The position numbers and the translations under genes were made by a program. The notes under the pieces are model-generated. The model made no database searches and was not told the DNA's origin. It was given only the letters and a program-made list of their open reading frames with translations. Shown piece by piece: positions 27,905 to 35,703 of a stretch of DNA of 64,000 bases. Source of the DNA: Bacteroidota bacterium (GTDB taxonomy: Bacteria > Bacteroidota > Bacteroidia > Chitinophagales > Chitinophagaceae); NCBI GenBank assembly GCA_023386045.1, contig JAEWKK010000006.1:1-64000 (forward strand), read 5' to 3'. Position 1 is the stretch's first letter. Each line of letters starts with the position of its first letter.

Positions 27905-28996
27905 CTATGCGGTTACTTCAAGTGGTATGTTGAATTTTTCAGCCAGGTAATTAAGATCATCAACCACTGGCCCAAGCAGGGGTATACCCTCTTTCTTTCT
28001 TTCTATTTCCATTTCTCTTTCAGGATCTCCCGGTATGATTACTTTTTCATAACCTTCAGCAGTTTTTGCAGAACGAAATCGTTCGATCCAAAGATCCATA
28101 TGCTTTTTAAAATCAGCAGCAGGTCTGAAAGCATCAATACGCATGGCGCCAAAGAAATGGCCAATGCCACTGCCAGGCATCTCCGAAGGCATGGGAACAT
28201 AGGCTGGGAATGGTGGCACCCAGGGTCCATAATTGGCACCACTGAGAACAGCGGAAAATATATCCACGATGGATCCAAGCGCATAACCTTTATGACTTCC
28301 ATGTTCCTTATCACCACCCAGTGGCAATAAAGCTCCACCTGCTTTCAATTCATGTGGATCAGTTGAAGACTTCCCTGATTTATCCTGTATCCATCCCAAA
28401 GGAGCCACTCCATTTTTTCTTTGGAGGATCTCGAGCTTACCATTTGCAGCGGTTGTAGTAGCCATGTCTGCTACAAAGGCCGGTTGTTTTCCAGCAGGTA
28501 TGGCCACGGAGATCGGGTTGGTTCCCAGCAATCTTTCTGTGGAAAATGTAGGAGCCACCAGCGGACTTGCATTGGTCATACTGATACCGATCATATCTTC
28601 TTCAAGGGCCATCATGGAGTGATAACCTGCAATACCAAAATGATTACTATTCTGAACACTTACCCATCCACTTCCTGCCTGCCTTGCCTTATCCATTGCA
28701 ATTTTCATGGCTTTGGGCGCCACTACCAGTCCCAGTCCACTATCGCCATCCACAGTGGCTGTTGATGGAGTTTCATGGATCAGTTTTATGTTAGCGCAGG
28801 CATTTACTCTTTTTACATCCCACAATCTTACATAACCGCTCAATCTGGCTATGCCATGAGAATCAATGCCACGCAAGTCTGCCGAAAGCAATACATTGGT
28901 AGCCAGCACAGCATCTTCTTCGCTGCAGCCCATATGCAGGAATACCTTTTTGGAAAAATCATATAGTTGATCATAAGAAAAGACCTTCACACTCAT
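27905..28996 (-). CDS. Malate/L-lactate dehydrogenase (Ldh family, YlbC/YbdR-like fold)
   Basis: I place the start at 28996, giving 363 residues that begin MSVKVFSYDQLYDFSKKVF; an upstream ATG at 29068 adds 24 residues without family likeness. The protein belongs to the NAD(P)H-dependent Ldh2/MDH2 oxidoreductases: ADLRGIDSHGIARLSGY near 40-56 with the conserved histidine, SNHFGIAGYHSMMA near 118-131, and GGDKEHGSHKGYALG near 225-239. The substrate could be malate, lactate, ureidoglycolate or a sugar acid. It reads toward aspartokinase and could share its transcript. Confidence 0.88.
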   Translation of the reverse strand: MSVKVFSYDQLYDFSKKVFLHMGCSEEDAVLATNVLLSADLRGIDSHGIARLSGYVRLWDVKRVNACANIKLIHETPSTATVDGDSGLGLVVAPKAMKIAMDKARQAGSGWVSVQNSNHFGIAGYHSMMALEEDMIGISMTNASPLVAPTFSTERLLGTNPISVAIPAGKQPAFVADMATTTAANGKLEILQRKNGVAPLGWIQDKSGKSSTDPHELKAGGALLPLGGDKEHGSHKGYALGSIVDIFSAVLSGANYGPWVPPFPAYVPMPSEMPGSGIGHFFGAMRIDAFRPAADFKKHMDLWIERFRSAKTAEGYEKVIIPGDPEREMEIERKKEGIPLLGPVVDDLNYLAEKFNIPLEVTA

Positions 28997-29102
28997 GTTT
29001 GCAAGATAAGCTGGATTGATGAATTGAGAAGAGAAGCAGCTTGCTATAAACTTTGAAAACTGATGCAACTAGTGCTTAGTAAATGATAATTTTATTACTC
29101 AT

Positions 29103-29840
29103 ATGCGGGTAATAGTTAGTCTAATTTTTTTAATGGCCTTTACAAGCCAGGTCTCCGGACAAAACGCCAATATAGATTTGAAGATCACACATCTCACCGG
29201 CGATTTCTATGTCTTTACCACATATAATTTGTATAAAGAAAGCCGGATACCTGCCAATGGAATGTACCTCGTAACTGATGAGGGAGTGGTGCTTTTTGAT
29301 ACACCATGGGATACCACGCAGTTTCAACCATTGCAGGATAGCATCAGGGCAAGGCATGACAAAAAGATTGTGCTATGCTTTGCCACACATTTTCATGAAG
29401 ACAGAACCGGAGGGCTTAATTATTTTAAACAACAAGGTGCCCGAACTTATACAACAAGGCTGACAGATGATCTCAGTAAAAAAAATGGAAAGCCCAGAGC
29501 TGAATTTTTATTGGACAGCGACAGTGTTTTTAAGATTGGCAAGTATAGCTTTCAAACTTTTTTTCCTGGTCCTGGCCATGCACCTGACAATATTATTATT
29601 TGGTTCGGGAAGGAAAAAATCCTGTATGGTGGTTGTTTAATAAAAAGTGTTGAAGATAAGGACCTGGGTAATTTGTCCGATGCGAACGTGAAAGAATATG
29701 CGAACAGCATTGAGAAAGTCCGCAGAAAATGCAAAAATCCCCGCCATGTCATTCCCGGTCACAACAGTTGGGAAGACAAGCATTCTTTGCAACACACATT
29801 GAAGATGGCCAGGCTATTGAAGAAGAAAAGCAAAAACTGA
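29103..29840 (+). CDS. Subclass B1 metallo-beta-lactamase
   Basis: The 245-residue protein has a signal peptide (about residues 1-19, ending VSGQ) and the complete di-zinc set of subclass B1: H96, H98 and D100 in THFHEDRTGG, H159 in GPGHAPDN, C178 in YGGCLIKS and H220 in IPGHNSW. The cysteine at the 221-equivalent and HxHxD separate it from B2 and B3. It is in the size range of the chromosomal flavobacterial enzymes (BlaB, IND, CcrA relatives). It should act in the periplasm on beta-lactams including carbapenems. A class A/C-fold serine hydrolase follows. Confidence 0.9.
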   Translation: MRVIVSLIFLMAFTSQVSGQNANIDLKITHLTGDFYVFTTYNLYKESRIPANGMYLVTDEGVVLFDTPWDTTQFQPLQDSIRARHDKKIVLCFATHFHEDRTGGLNYFKQQGARTYTTRLTDDLSKKNGKPRAEFLLDSDSVFKIGKYSFQTFFPGPGHAPDNIIIWFGKEKILYGGCLIKSVEDKDLGNLSDANVKEYANSIEKVRRKCKNPRHVIPGHNSWEDKHSLQHTLKMARLLKKKSKN

Positions 29841-30023
29841 TCATTAATGAACCAGATCATGCTTTAGAATTTATCTTTATAACAGCATGTTGATCCACCA
29901 TGGAACCCTTCTGTTTCCAAAGAGTAAGCTTAAGCCTTACGTTCAAAGCTTTTGCCGGGGACACCAGTGGGGTTGGTTGAAATGGAAAGAATTAGAATGC
30001 CAACACTTCAATAACAAATTGCC

Positions 30024-31103
30024 ATGAACTATCGATTTTCTTTCATCTTTATTTTTTTGGTATTTAATATTTCAAAGGCCTTTTGCCAGGATACAGCAGT
30101 TGACTCTTTTGTACGGCAAAAAATGGAACAGTATAAAATTCCAGGACTTTCTCTTGCTGTCATGAAGGGAGATCAGCTGGTTCATCTCAAAAGCTATGGT
30201 TACAGCAACCTCGAATTAAAAACACGTGCACAAACAGGCACCAGTTATCTTATAGGTTCTGTTACAAAAACATTCACGGCAGTAGCCGCAATGATACTAT
30301 GGGAAAGGAAATATTTTGAGCTCGAGGATAGCATTGGCCAATACCTTCCCGGGTTGCCATCACATTGGAAAAAAATTACAATACGGCAATTATTGCAACA
30401 TACCTCAGGCATTCCCACAAATTTGGAAAAAGCTGATTCTTTTTGCAAATTCAACTATGATCCTGAAAATTATTCGCAGCAAAATGTTCTGCAGGAAACC
30501 TCCTGCCTTCCACTTGAATTTAGTCCGGGTACAAAATGGGAATACAGTGGAAGGAATTATTTTATCATCGGCCTTCTTATAGAAAAACTTACAGGAACCA
30601 GTTTCGAAGAATTTTTGAGAAAAGAAATAACAGGTCCCCTGCAGATGAATGAAACGGGAATGATGAATTATCGAAAGCTGGTACCTGAAAGGGCTGATGG
30701 CTATTTGTGGCAGGAAGGTACCTTAATTAATAGCAAGGAAATGAATGTAGTAGTTGAATTTACCGACGGGGGTATGATGTCAACCGTTCCGGATCTCTGC
30801 AAATGGATGAACGCTCTTAGTCATAACAAATTGATCCGTGCTTCAACCAGGGAATTAATGTGGACTACCACCAGGCTAAATGATGGCAGGGAAATCCCTT
30901 ATTATGGAATAGGCTTTGGATTAACGCCTTATAAAAACCACAAACGTGCCGGACATACAGGAAACATCCCTGGATTTTCAAGCTGCATCAATTATTACCC
31001 GGATGATGATCTTTCCCTTGTTTTGTTATCCAACTTATTTGATCCTTCTTTCAATGTAGGCTTATTGGGAAATGAAATTGCAGCCTTGTTTTTTACTAAA
31101 TAA
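30024..31103 (+). CDS. Serine hydrolase of the beta-lactamase/PBP4* fold
   Basis: The 359-residue exported protein (signal peptide about 1-22) has the three serine beta-lactamase-fold motifs: S79-V-T-K82, Y174-S-G where class C enzymes have YxN, and H311-T-G in place of KTG. The YSG and HTG forms are usual in esterases and D-aminopeptidase-like members rather than in AmpC, so it is more likely an esterase or peptidase than a true beta-lactamase. It lies 183 bases downstream of the B1 enzyme, in the same direction. Confidence 0.88.
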   Translation: MNYRFSFIFIFLVFNISKAFCQDTAVDSFVRQKMEQYKIPGLSLAVMKGDQLVHLKSYGYSNLELKTRAQTGTSYLIGSVTKTFTAVAAMILWERKYFELEDSIGQYLPGLPSHWKKITIRQLLQHTSGIPTNLEKADSFCKFNYDPENYSQQNVLQETSCLPLEFSPGTKWEYSGRNYFIIGLLIEKLTGTSFEEFLRKEITGPLQMNETGMMNYRKLVPERADGYLWQEGTLINSKEMNVVVEFTDGGMMSTVPDLCKWMNALSHNKLIRASTRELMWTTTRLNDGREIPYYGIGFGLTPYKNHKRAGHTGNIPGFSSCINYYPDDDLSLVLLSNLFDPSFNVGLLGNEIAALFFTK

Positions 31104-31140
31104 AGAATTGATCCTTCAATTATAATCTATTTAATGGGAC

Positions 31141-31168
31141 AAAAAAAATGCTTCCCGAAGGAAGCATT
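31141..31168 (-). terminator. Intrinsic terminator of ssb
   Basis: On the minus strand a nine-base perfect stem aatgcttcc/ggaagcatt is capped by a TTCG tetraloop and followed by T8. It lies 21 bases past the ssb stop. Confidence 0.93.
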
Positions 31169-31189
31169 ATCGATGAATTGTTGATTCTC

Positions 31190-31615
31190 TTAGAAAGGAA
31201 GATCATCAGCCATCTCCACATTGGAGGCAGCCGAAGCCGGTTGCTGATTGCTATATGAGTTGCTTTCAGCAGCAGGAGAACCCAGGGCATTATTCTCGCC
31301 TTTACGTCCAAGAAGCTGAACTTCTCTTACCCTCATCGAAAGGGAGGCACCCGCTGTTCCATCATTACGTGTGAATGAACGCACTTCGGGAACGCCTTCA
31401 ACAAATACCTGTGTACCTTTCTGCAGATAAGGAGCAACGGCCGTCCTGTCGGTCCAGTAAGCACAATCTACCCAGGTTGTTTTTTCCTGGTTATTGCCCT
31501 GGCTGTCGCGGTATTTCTCGTGATGCGCAACAGTAAAGTTGATGACATTTTTTCCATTGACTGTGTTGACGACGCAATCTTTACCAAGATTGCCGATCAC
31601 TTGCATTTTAATCAT
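31190..31615 (-). CDS. ssb: Single-stranded DNA-binding protein
   Basis: With the ATG at 31615 the product is 141 residues; a TTG three codons earlier is less likely. The OB-fold is clear from MQVIGNLGKDCVVN, ENNQ-like GNNQEKTTWVDCAYW and TQVFVEGVPEVRSFTRNDG. The tail is Asn/Ser/Ala-rich and ends in DDLPF, the acidic tip that binds partner proteins (DDIPF in E. coli). It coats ssDNA in replication and repair. A promoter with correctly spaced -33 and -7 elements ends six bases before the ATG, and a strong terminator follows, so the unit is monocistronic. Confidence 0.95.
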   Translation of the reverse strand: MIKMQVIGNLGKDCVVNTVNGKNVINFTVAHHEKYRDSQGNNQEKTTWVDCAYWTDRTAVAPYLQKGTQVFVEGVPEVRSFTRNDGTAGASLSMRVREVQLLGRKGENNALGSPAAESNSYSNQQPASAASNVEMADDLPF

Positions 31616-31621
31616 AGTGCT

Positions 31622-31653
31622 CAAAATTAAACGTGTATTAAATTAGGTTTCAA
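31622..31653 (-). promoter_or_regulatory. ssb promoter (TTG...TAATTTTG)
   Basis: On the minus strand the -7 box TAATTTTG (31629 to 31622) follows TTG (31653-31651) with a 21-base spacer, the usual Bacteroidota arrangement. The start codon is only six bases further on. Confidence 0.6.
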
Positions 31654-31811
31654 TTTACGCCTTTCAGCGGTATTTCAGCCAGGTAAAAGTAGAGGATTTG
31701 TTATAGTTGTTCCTAAATATTTATACCCGTTTCTATTGGTTTTTTCACCTCCAAATGATCAGAAAAATATCCTCACTCATTGGGGTCAGAACCCTGGAAA
31801 ACTGGTAAGCT

Positions 31812-31889
31812 TTATCCGAAAAAGATCATCGTAAAGACATACCATCCAAAAGCGAGAAGCAAAATGAGGTAATAGAAGAATAAGATCAT
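31812..31889 (-). CDS. Possible 25-residue membrane microprotein
   Basis: An ATG at 31889 opens a frame of 25 residues (MILFFYYLILLL... ending MIFFG) that is one membrane helix with almost no polar residues. It begins 10 bases after the stop of the Arc-like gene, reading the same way. Longer frames upstream of this ATG in the same phase overlap the Arc-like gene and look like chance. Support is position and hydrophobicity only. Confidence 0.4.
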   Translation of the reverse strand: MILFFYYLILLLAFGWYVFTMIFFG

Positions 31890-31899
31890 AAGCCTGGTT

Positions 31900-32079
31900 T
31901 TATTTTTTGGAGGTCTTGTTGTTGCTGTCATCATTGAGCCTTCCGGCTTCCCTGAGCTTCTGGTGTAGCAGCCATTCGATCTGCCCGTTGACGCTTCGAA
32001 ATTCATCGGCCGCCCATTTTTCAAGAGCCTTGTAGGTCTCGTTGTCTATGCGTATGACAAAACTTTTTTTAGCGCTCAC
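31900..32079 (-). CDS. Arc-like ribbon-helix-helix DNA-binding protein
   Basis: A GTG at 32079 opens 59 residues that fit the Arc/MetJ fold end to end: a basic N terminus and DNA-contacting strand (KKSFVIRID, about residues 4-12), helix 1 (ETYKALEKWAADEF, about 14-27), the turn RSVN, and helix 2 (GQIEWLLHQKLREAG, about 31-45), followed by a polar tail. Such proteins bind short operator repeats as dimers of dimers. It lies 53 bases downstream of the SPFH/membrane pair and probably belongs to the same leftward operon. The short length and GTG start make it easy to miss. Confidence 0.82.
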   Translation of the reverse strand: MSAKKSFVIRIDNETYKALEKWAADEFRSVNGQIEWLLHQKLREAGRLNDDSNNKTSKK

Positions 32080-32132
32080 TGTACAGATTTGCTTTTTGCA
32101 ATAATTTTTAAGAAGTCTTCCAACTTATTCCA

Positions 32133-32657
32133 TCAACTATGATTTTTTCCCATCATTTTCTGAACTGCCTGGGTGAACCCTTCGATATCTGAACTGCCAA
32201 AGAATATCTTTTTACCATTGGTAAGATGGAACTGTAATCCTTTTCCATTACTCAGGTTATGAGTTTTACCATAACCTGGATGCCATTTGGCACCATAACT
32301 CATGGCGGGTGATTTTCTAATATAAAAGGAGGCCAATTCAGATCTTTCCATATACCTGTATTTTTTCTGGTAAGGAAGCCAGCGATAATAAATACCATTG
32401 GAAGTGACCTGCTTTTCCAGCTTCATCTTCACGATCAGAAAATAAGTAATTCCATTGATCAGGATAACCAGTAAAATTGACAGCACGGCCTCTTTTAGTT
32501 CTGTCTTATTCTCGCCGGTAGAAGTTGCCAAAACGCTTACAACCGTGATCAGCAAACTGCTTCCCATCAGCATGGCCAATACGATGCGGAACCAGCGTGG
32601 AAAATGCTGCATCTCTTCATAAAGAAATCGCCCTGATATTTCCTGGGTCCTGGTCAT
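32133..32657 (-). CDS. Membrane protein with a PH-like C-terminal domain, unrecognised
   Basis: The 174-residue protein has two membrane helices (about residues 24-44 and 56-76) followed by a soluble part of about 95 residues. The pattern SNGIYYRWLPYQKKYRYMERSELASFYIRK and later GLQFHLTNGKKIFFGS resembles bacterial PH-like domains (strands with a ...I....R..R.I...EI... pattern), but I cannot confirm that. Its ATG overlaps the stop of the SPFH gene by one base (taATG), so the two are translationally coupled and probably act together at the membrane. Confidence 0.7.
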   Translation of the reverse strand: MTRTQEISGRFLYEEMQHFPRWFRIVLAMLMGSSLLITVVSVLATSTGENKTELKEAVLSILLVILINGITYFLIVKMKLEKQVTSNGIYYRWLPYQKKYRYMERSELASFYIRKSPAMSYGAKWHPGYGKTHNLSNGKGLQFHLTNGKKIFFGSSDIEGFTQAVQKMMGKNHS

Positions 32658-33526
32658 TACTGGTATAAAGTGCCGGTATTCAAAATGGGTTGCGCTCCTT
32701 TCTCACCGCAAAGCACTACCATCAGGTTACTCACCATGGCTGCTTTCTTTTCCTCATCAAGGTGCACAATGTCTTTTCTTGACAACATTTCCAAAGCCAT
32801 TTCCACCATTCCTACTGCTCCTTCAACGATCTTGGTCCTGGCAGCAACAATAGCGGTGGCCTGTTGTCTTTGCAACATGGCTCCTGCAATTTCGGGTGAA
32901 TAGGCAAGGTGACTAATTCTTGCTTCCCTGATAATGATACCTGCAGGTGCCAGTCGCTCATTCAGCTCAACTTCAAGGATCTCACTTACTTTATCCGCAC
33001 CGTTACGAAGCGTGATATCTGCATGTTCATCTTCCAGGTTATCGTAAGGAAAACTGTTGGCGAGATGACGCACGGCAGCTTCGCTTTGCTTCACCACATA
33101 TTCTTTATAATTCACTACATCATAAGCCGCCTTGTAGGTATCTCCTACCTGCCATACGATCACTGCTGCGATCTCGATGGGATTACCCATCTTGTCGTTT
33201 ACTTTCAGCCTGGAACTTTCAAGGTTCTGTGCACGCAGAGAAATATTGTACTTGGTATAAAATGGATTGACAAAGAACCATCCGTTGTCTTTTACAGTGC
33301 CAGCATACTTTCCAAAAAAGTTGAGCACTCTCGAGTGGTTGGGATTCACGATCAGTAGTCCATTGATCATGAACAGTGCTATTAGTATCAACATAACGCC
33401 TGCAATGAGTTTCCAGGCTGCAAAATTTTCATCGAGTTGCAAAAAAATAAAAACAGCAACCGCAATCAAAACCAGGATGAGGAGAAAACCCAGGATCCCG
33501 GAAACAGGTTTTACAATTTTTTCCAT
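32657..33526 (-). CDS. SPFH/band-7 (stomatin-prohibitin) membrane protein
   Basis: The 289-residue protein has two N-terminal hydrophobic segments (about residues 9-29 and 38-60) and a band-7 domain (about 60-260) with NPNHSRVLNFFGKYAGTV, SLRAQNLESSRLKVNDKMGNPIEI and an Ala/Glu-rich helical region (EIAGAMLQRQQATAIVAARTK). SPFH proteins form large rings or scaffolds in the inner membrane and often pair with proteases or partner membrane proteins. It heads a leftward operon with the PH-like protein, an Arc-like regulator and possibly a microprotein. Two TTTGATATCA sites lie just upstream. Confidence 0.9.
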   Translation of the reverse strand: MEKIVKPVSGILGFLLILVLIAVAVFIFLQLDENFAAWKLIAGVMLILIALFMINGLLIVNPNHSRVLNFFGKYAGTVKDNGWFFVNPFYTKYNISLRAQNLESSRLKVNDKMGNPIEIAAVIVWQVGDTYKAAYDVVNYKEYVVKQSEAAVRHLANSFPYDNLEDEHADITLRNGADKVSEILEVELNERLAPAGIIIREARISHLAYSPEIAGAMLQRQQATAIVAARTKIVEGAVGMVEMALEMLSRKDIVHLDEEKKAAMVSNLMVVLCGEKGAQPILNTGTLYQ

Positions 33527-33540
33527 ATAGCTAATTTTAG

Positions 33541-33563
33541 TTTGATATCATTTTGATATCAAA
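33541..33563. promoter_or_regulatory. Paired TTTGATATCA sites, candidate operator
   Basis: TTTGATATCA at 33541-33550 is repeated at 33552-33561, exactly 11 bases (about one helical turn) later; the second copy is part of the perfect palindrome TTTGATATCAAA (33552-33563). The pair sits 14 bases from the SPFH start on one side and 36 bases from the esterase start on the other, where it could control both. The Arc-like protein of the same operon is a natural candidate binder; that link is inference. Confidence 0.5.
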
Positions 33564-33599
33564 TTTATATAAGTATCTTGAAACCGCAAATAGTTGAGC

Positions 33600-34424
33600 A
33601 TGAAAAAATTTTTGATACTGGTGTTACTGTTCACAGCATTGGCCGCGCAATCCGCTGTAGTAGATACAGTTAGCATATACAGTGCTGCCATGAAAAAAAC
33701 TTCGAAGTGCATGGTCATCCGGCCTTTTATACAGGGACAGAAACCCATACCTCTTCCTACAGTTTATCTTCTCCATGGTTATTCGGGTGACTACAGTAAC
33801 TGGATCAGCAAAGTGCCCAGGCTCAGGGAATATGCCGACAACTACCAGGTGATTATTGTTTGTCCTGATGGCAGCTACAGCAGCTGGTACCTGGATTCAC
33901 CATTGGACAGGTCCATGAAATACGAAACCTATATTGCCCAGGAAGTTCCGGCATTTATTGATTCGGCCTACCTCACCATTCGTAACAGGAAAGCAAGAGC
34001 CATTACGGGATTGAGCATGGGCGGCTATGGCGCCATTTATCTTTCACTGAAACATCCTGAAACCTTTGGCGCCTGTGGCAGCATGAGCGGAGGATTTGAC
34101 CTGAGGTCTTCAAAAAACAAATACGATATCAGTAAAAGAATTGGTGATACAATAAACTATGCGGCTAACTGGGAGCAATATGCGTTAATAAACCTGGTTG
34201 AAAAATACCGGCCGGATTCACTCGCCATCATTTTTGATTGCGGTGTATCCGACATGTTTTACGAGGACAATAAAAAGTTTCACCAGAAATTATTGCAGCT
34301 GAAAATACCGCATGACTATATTGAAAGAGCAGGTGGTCATAACTGGAATTACTGGTCAAACGCGGTGATGTATCACTTCCTGTTTTTCAGGAATTATTTC
34401 GATAGGAAAAATACCAGGCAATAA
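33600..34424 (+). CDS. Exported esterase (esterase D / PF00756-type alpha/beta hydrolase)
   Basis: Starting at the ATG at 33600 the product is 274 residues with a signal peptide (MKKFLILVLLFTALAAQSA). The nucleophile elbow is GLSMGGYGAI near residue 140. The preceding VYLLHGYSGDYSNW supplies the oxyanion region and GGHNWNYW near 248 the histidine. Relatives include S-formylglutathione hydrolases, mycolyl transferases and xylan or feruloyl esterases. The signal peptide favours a periplasmic carbohydrate or phenolic esterase, but no sugar-use genes are adjacent. Confidence 0.88.
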   Translation: MKKFLILVLLFTALAAQSAVVDTVSIYSAAMKKTSKCMVIRPFIQGQKPIPLPTVYLLHGYSGDYSNWISKVPRLREYADNYQVIIVCPDGSYSSWYLDSPLDRSMKYETYIAQEVPAFIDSAYLTIRNRKARAITGLSMGGYGAIYLSLKHPETFGACGSMSGGFDLRSSKNKYDISKRIGDTINYAANWEQYALINLVEKYRPDSLAIIFDCGVSDMFYEDNKKFHQKLLQLKIPHDYIERAGGHNWNYWSNAVMYHFLFFRNYFDRKNTRQ

Positions 34425-34429
34425 GGAAA

Positions 34430-34452
34430 CGTCTATGGACTATGGACCATAA
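34430..34452. repeat. Short word-like repeat (ctatgg)
   Basis: The words ctatggactatggaccata follow the esterase stop directly and touch the stop of the next gene. They resemble the run at 200-234. Confidence 0.35.
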
Positions 34453-34854
34453 TTATTTCGTCCAGTAAAAAATCCATCCCCCTCCCCCTCCAAGTCCACC
34501 ATTAGAAAACCTGTAATAAACCGAATCGAATCCATGTGTGATCTGGAATTCGTGACCATGCGAAGTGATTGGCCTGATGAAATTATACCTGTTGGAGTAG
34601 TCACCATTGTATTCAAGATCAGCATCATTCACATGAATGGTGGAATCGGAATTTGATGTTACTACAAGTGTGTAGTTCAATATGGTATCATAATAATTTA
34701 CCGAAGAACCCGACTGGTAATAATAACTAATTTTAGTTCCAACATAGTTCCCGGTTGTATTGGCAATTACCTGACTTAACGTGACTTCCTCAGAAACATT
34801 CTTTTTACAGGAAATAAATAGCAGGACGATCAACAGTGCTCTCAACATGACCAT
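34453..34854 (-). CDS. Small lipoprotein, unrecognised
   Basis: The 133-residue product has a lipoprotein signal (LLIVLLFISCKKN, acylated Cys at about 16). The mature part is beta-rich with repeated polar Ser/Thr/Tyr stretches (SYYYQSGSSVNYYDT, NSDSTIHVND) and ends in a glycine run followed by WIFYWTK. ATGs at 34854 and 34848 are both possible starts. Similar short lipoproteins are common and lineage-specific in Bacteroidota; no function is evident. Confidence 0.65.
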   Translation of the reverse strand: MVMLRALLIVLLFISCKKNVSEEVTLSQVIANTTGNYVGTKISYYYQSGSSVNYYDTILNYTLVVTSNSDSTIHVNDADLEYNGDYSNRYNFIRPITSHGHEFQITHGFDSVYYRFSNGGLGGGGGWIFYWTK

Positions 34855-34916
34855 GTTTTAGGAGCAATAAAAATATTCTTTTTTTAATCTATGAATCGCA
34901 GATCATTTAGCATTCA

Positions 34917-34946
34917 CGTTTCCCGTTTGACGTTTGACGTTTGCCG
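34917..34946. repeat. Short word-like repeat (cgtttga)
   Basis: The heptamer-like word cgttt(ccc/gac) occurs four times in a row: cgtttccc, gtttgac, gtttgac, gtttgcc. It lies beside the stop of the next leftward gene, between two coding regions. Confidence 0.45.
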
Positions 34947-34953
34947 AACTAAA

Positions 34954-35655
34954 TCATCCTCCCGTCTGACCATCCCTAACCTTGATCTTTTTCTTTCCTG
35001 CGTTTTTCTTTTCGTATTCCAGCACTGCTGCAGGCTTTGTAGTTTTCTTTACTTCTTTTTTATCATCAGAAGCTTTTTCATCTGTTACATCAATGGGAGC
35101 CATGTCGTCATTTGAAGCTGTAGATTCCTTTACCTTGGGTTGATTCATGACCCATTGCTCTGTTCTTTCAACGGTGCCATTCATGGTGTTGTAATATACC
35201 CAGGTTCCGTGTTTGTAGGAAATGGGTTCTATTTTGATGATCTCCTTGCGAAGCACCTTGGTAGGATCATTCACGTCGCGTACGTCAATAGTATCGTAGG
35301 GATTCTGGGGATCGATGGCGCGCCACATTTCCTCGTGCTCGGGTTCACCGGCATTGGTGAAGTAGATGCATTTTCCATCCTTCATACCAAAACGGAAACT
35401 TTCCACTGCCAGCATATCACCTTCCATAGAAAACTTTCTCCACATGCCTTCTTTCTGATCGTCTATATAATAACCTTCTTCTTCGTATCCTCTTTCACCG
35501 CGCAATTCAGGAACCTGCACCAGCCATGGACCCTGTTTTTTGCCATTCAGGTCTACCCTGTTCAAAGTATCTCCTTTGGGTGTGAGGGTAAAGGTTTTCC
35601 ATTGTGCCTGAGCATTCAGGGAGAACAATAAAAGAAAGAAAATTAAATACCTCAT
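34954..35655 (-). CDS. Exported MORN/YwqK-like repeat protein
   Basis: The 233-residue protein has a signal peptide (MRYLIFFLLLFSLNAQAQ) and MORN-type repeats of the YwqK kind: LNGKKQGPWLVQVP, YYIDDQKEGMWRKFSMEG, FGMKDGKCIYF and YKHGTWVYYNTMNG. The C-terminal third is charged and low in complexity (DDKKEVKKTTKPAAVLEYEKKNAGKK split over the tail). MORN-like repeats often mediate membrane or protein contacts, and the function is unknown. It diverges from the BNR-repeat gene with 48 bases between. Confidence 0.72.
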   Translation of the reverse strand: MRYLIFFLLLFSLNAQAQWKTFTLTPKGDTLNRVDLNGKKQGPWLVQVPELRGERGYEEEGYYIDDQKEGMWRKFSMEGDMLAVESFRFGMKDGKCIYFTNAGEPEHEEMWRAIDPQNPYDTIDVRDVNDPTKVLRKEIIKIEPISYKHGTWVYYNTMNGTVERTEQWVMNQPKVKESTASNDDMAPIDVTDEKASDDKKEVKKTTKPAAVLEYEKKNAGKKKIKVRDGQTGG

Positions 35656-35703
35656 GTTTAGTAAGTTTGATAACTGCTCCTATAACGTAAAAAACAGCTG
35701 TTT

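Noticed and set aside
27731..28330. 199-codon plus-strand open frame
   Set aside because: It lies antisense to aspartokinase and the Ldh-family gene, both with full family motifs, and its translation has no domain features.
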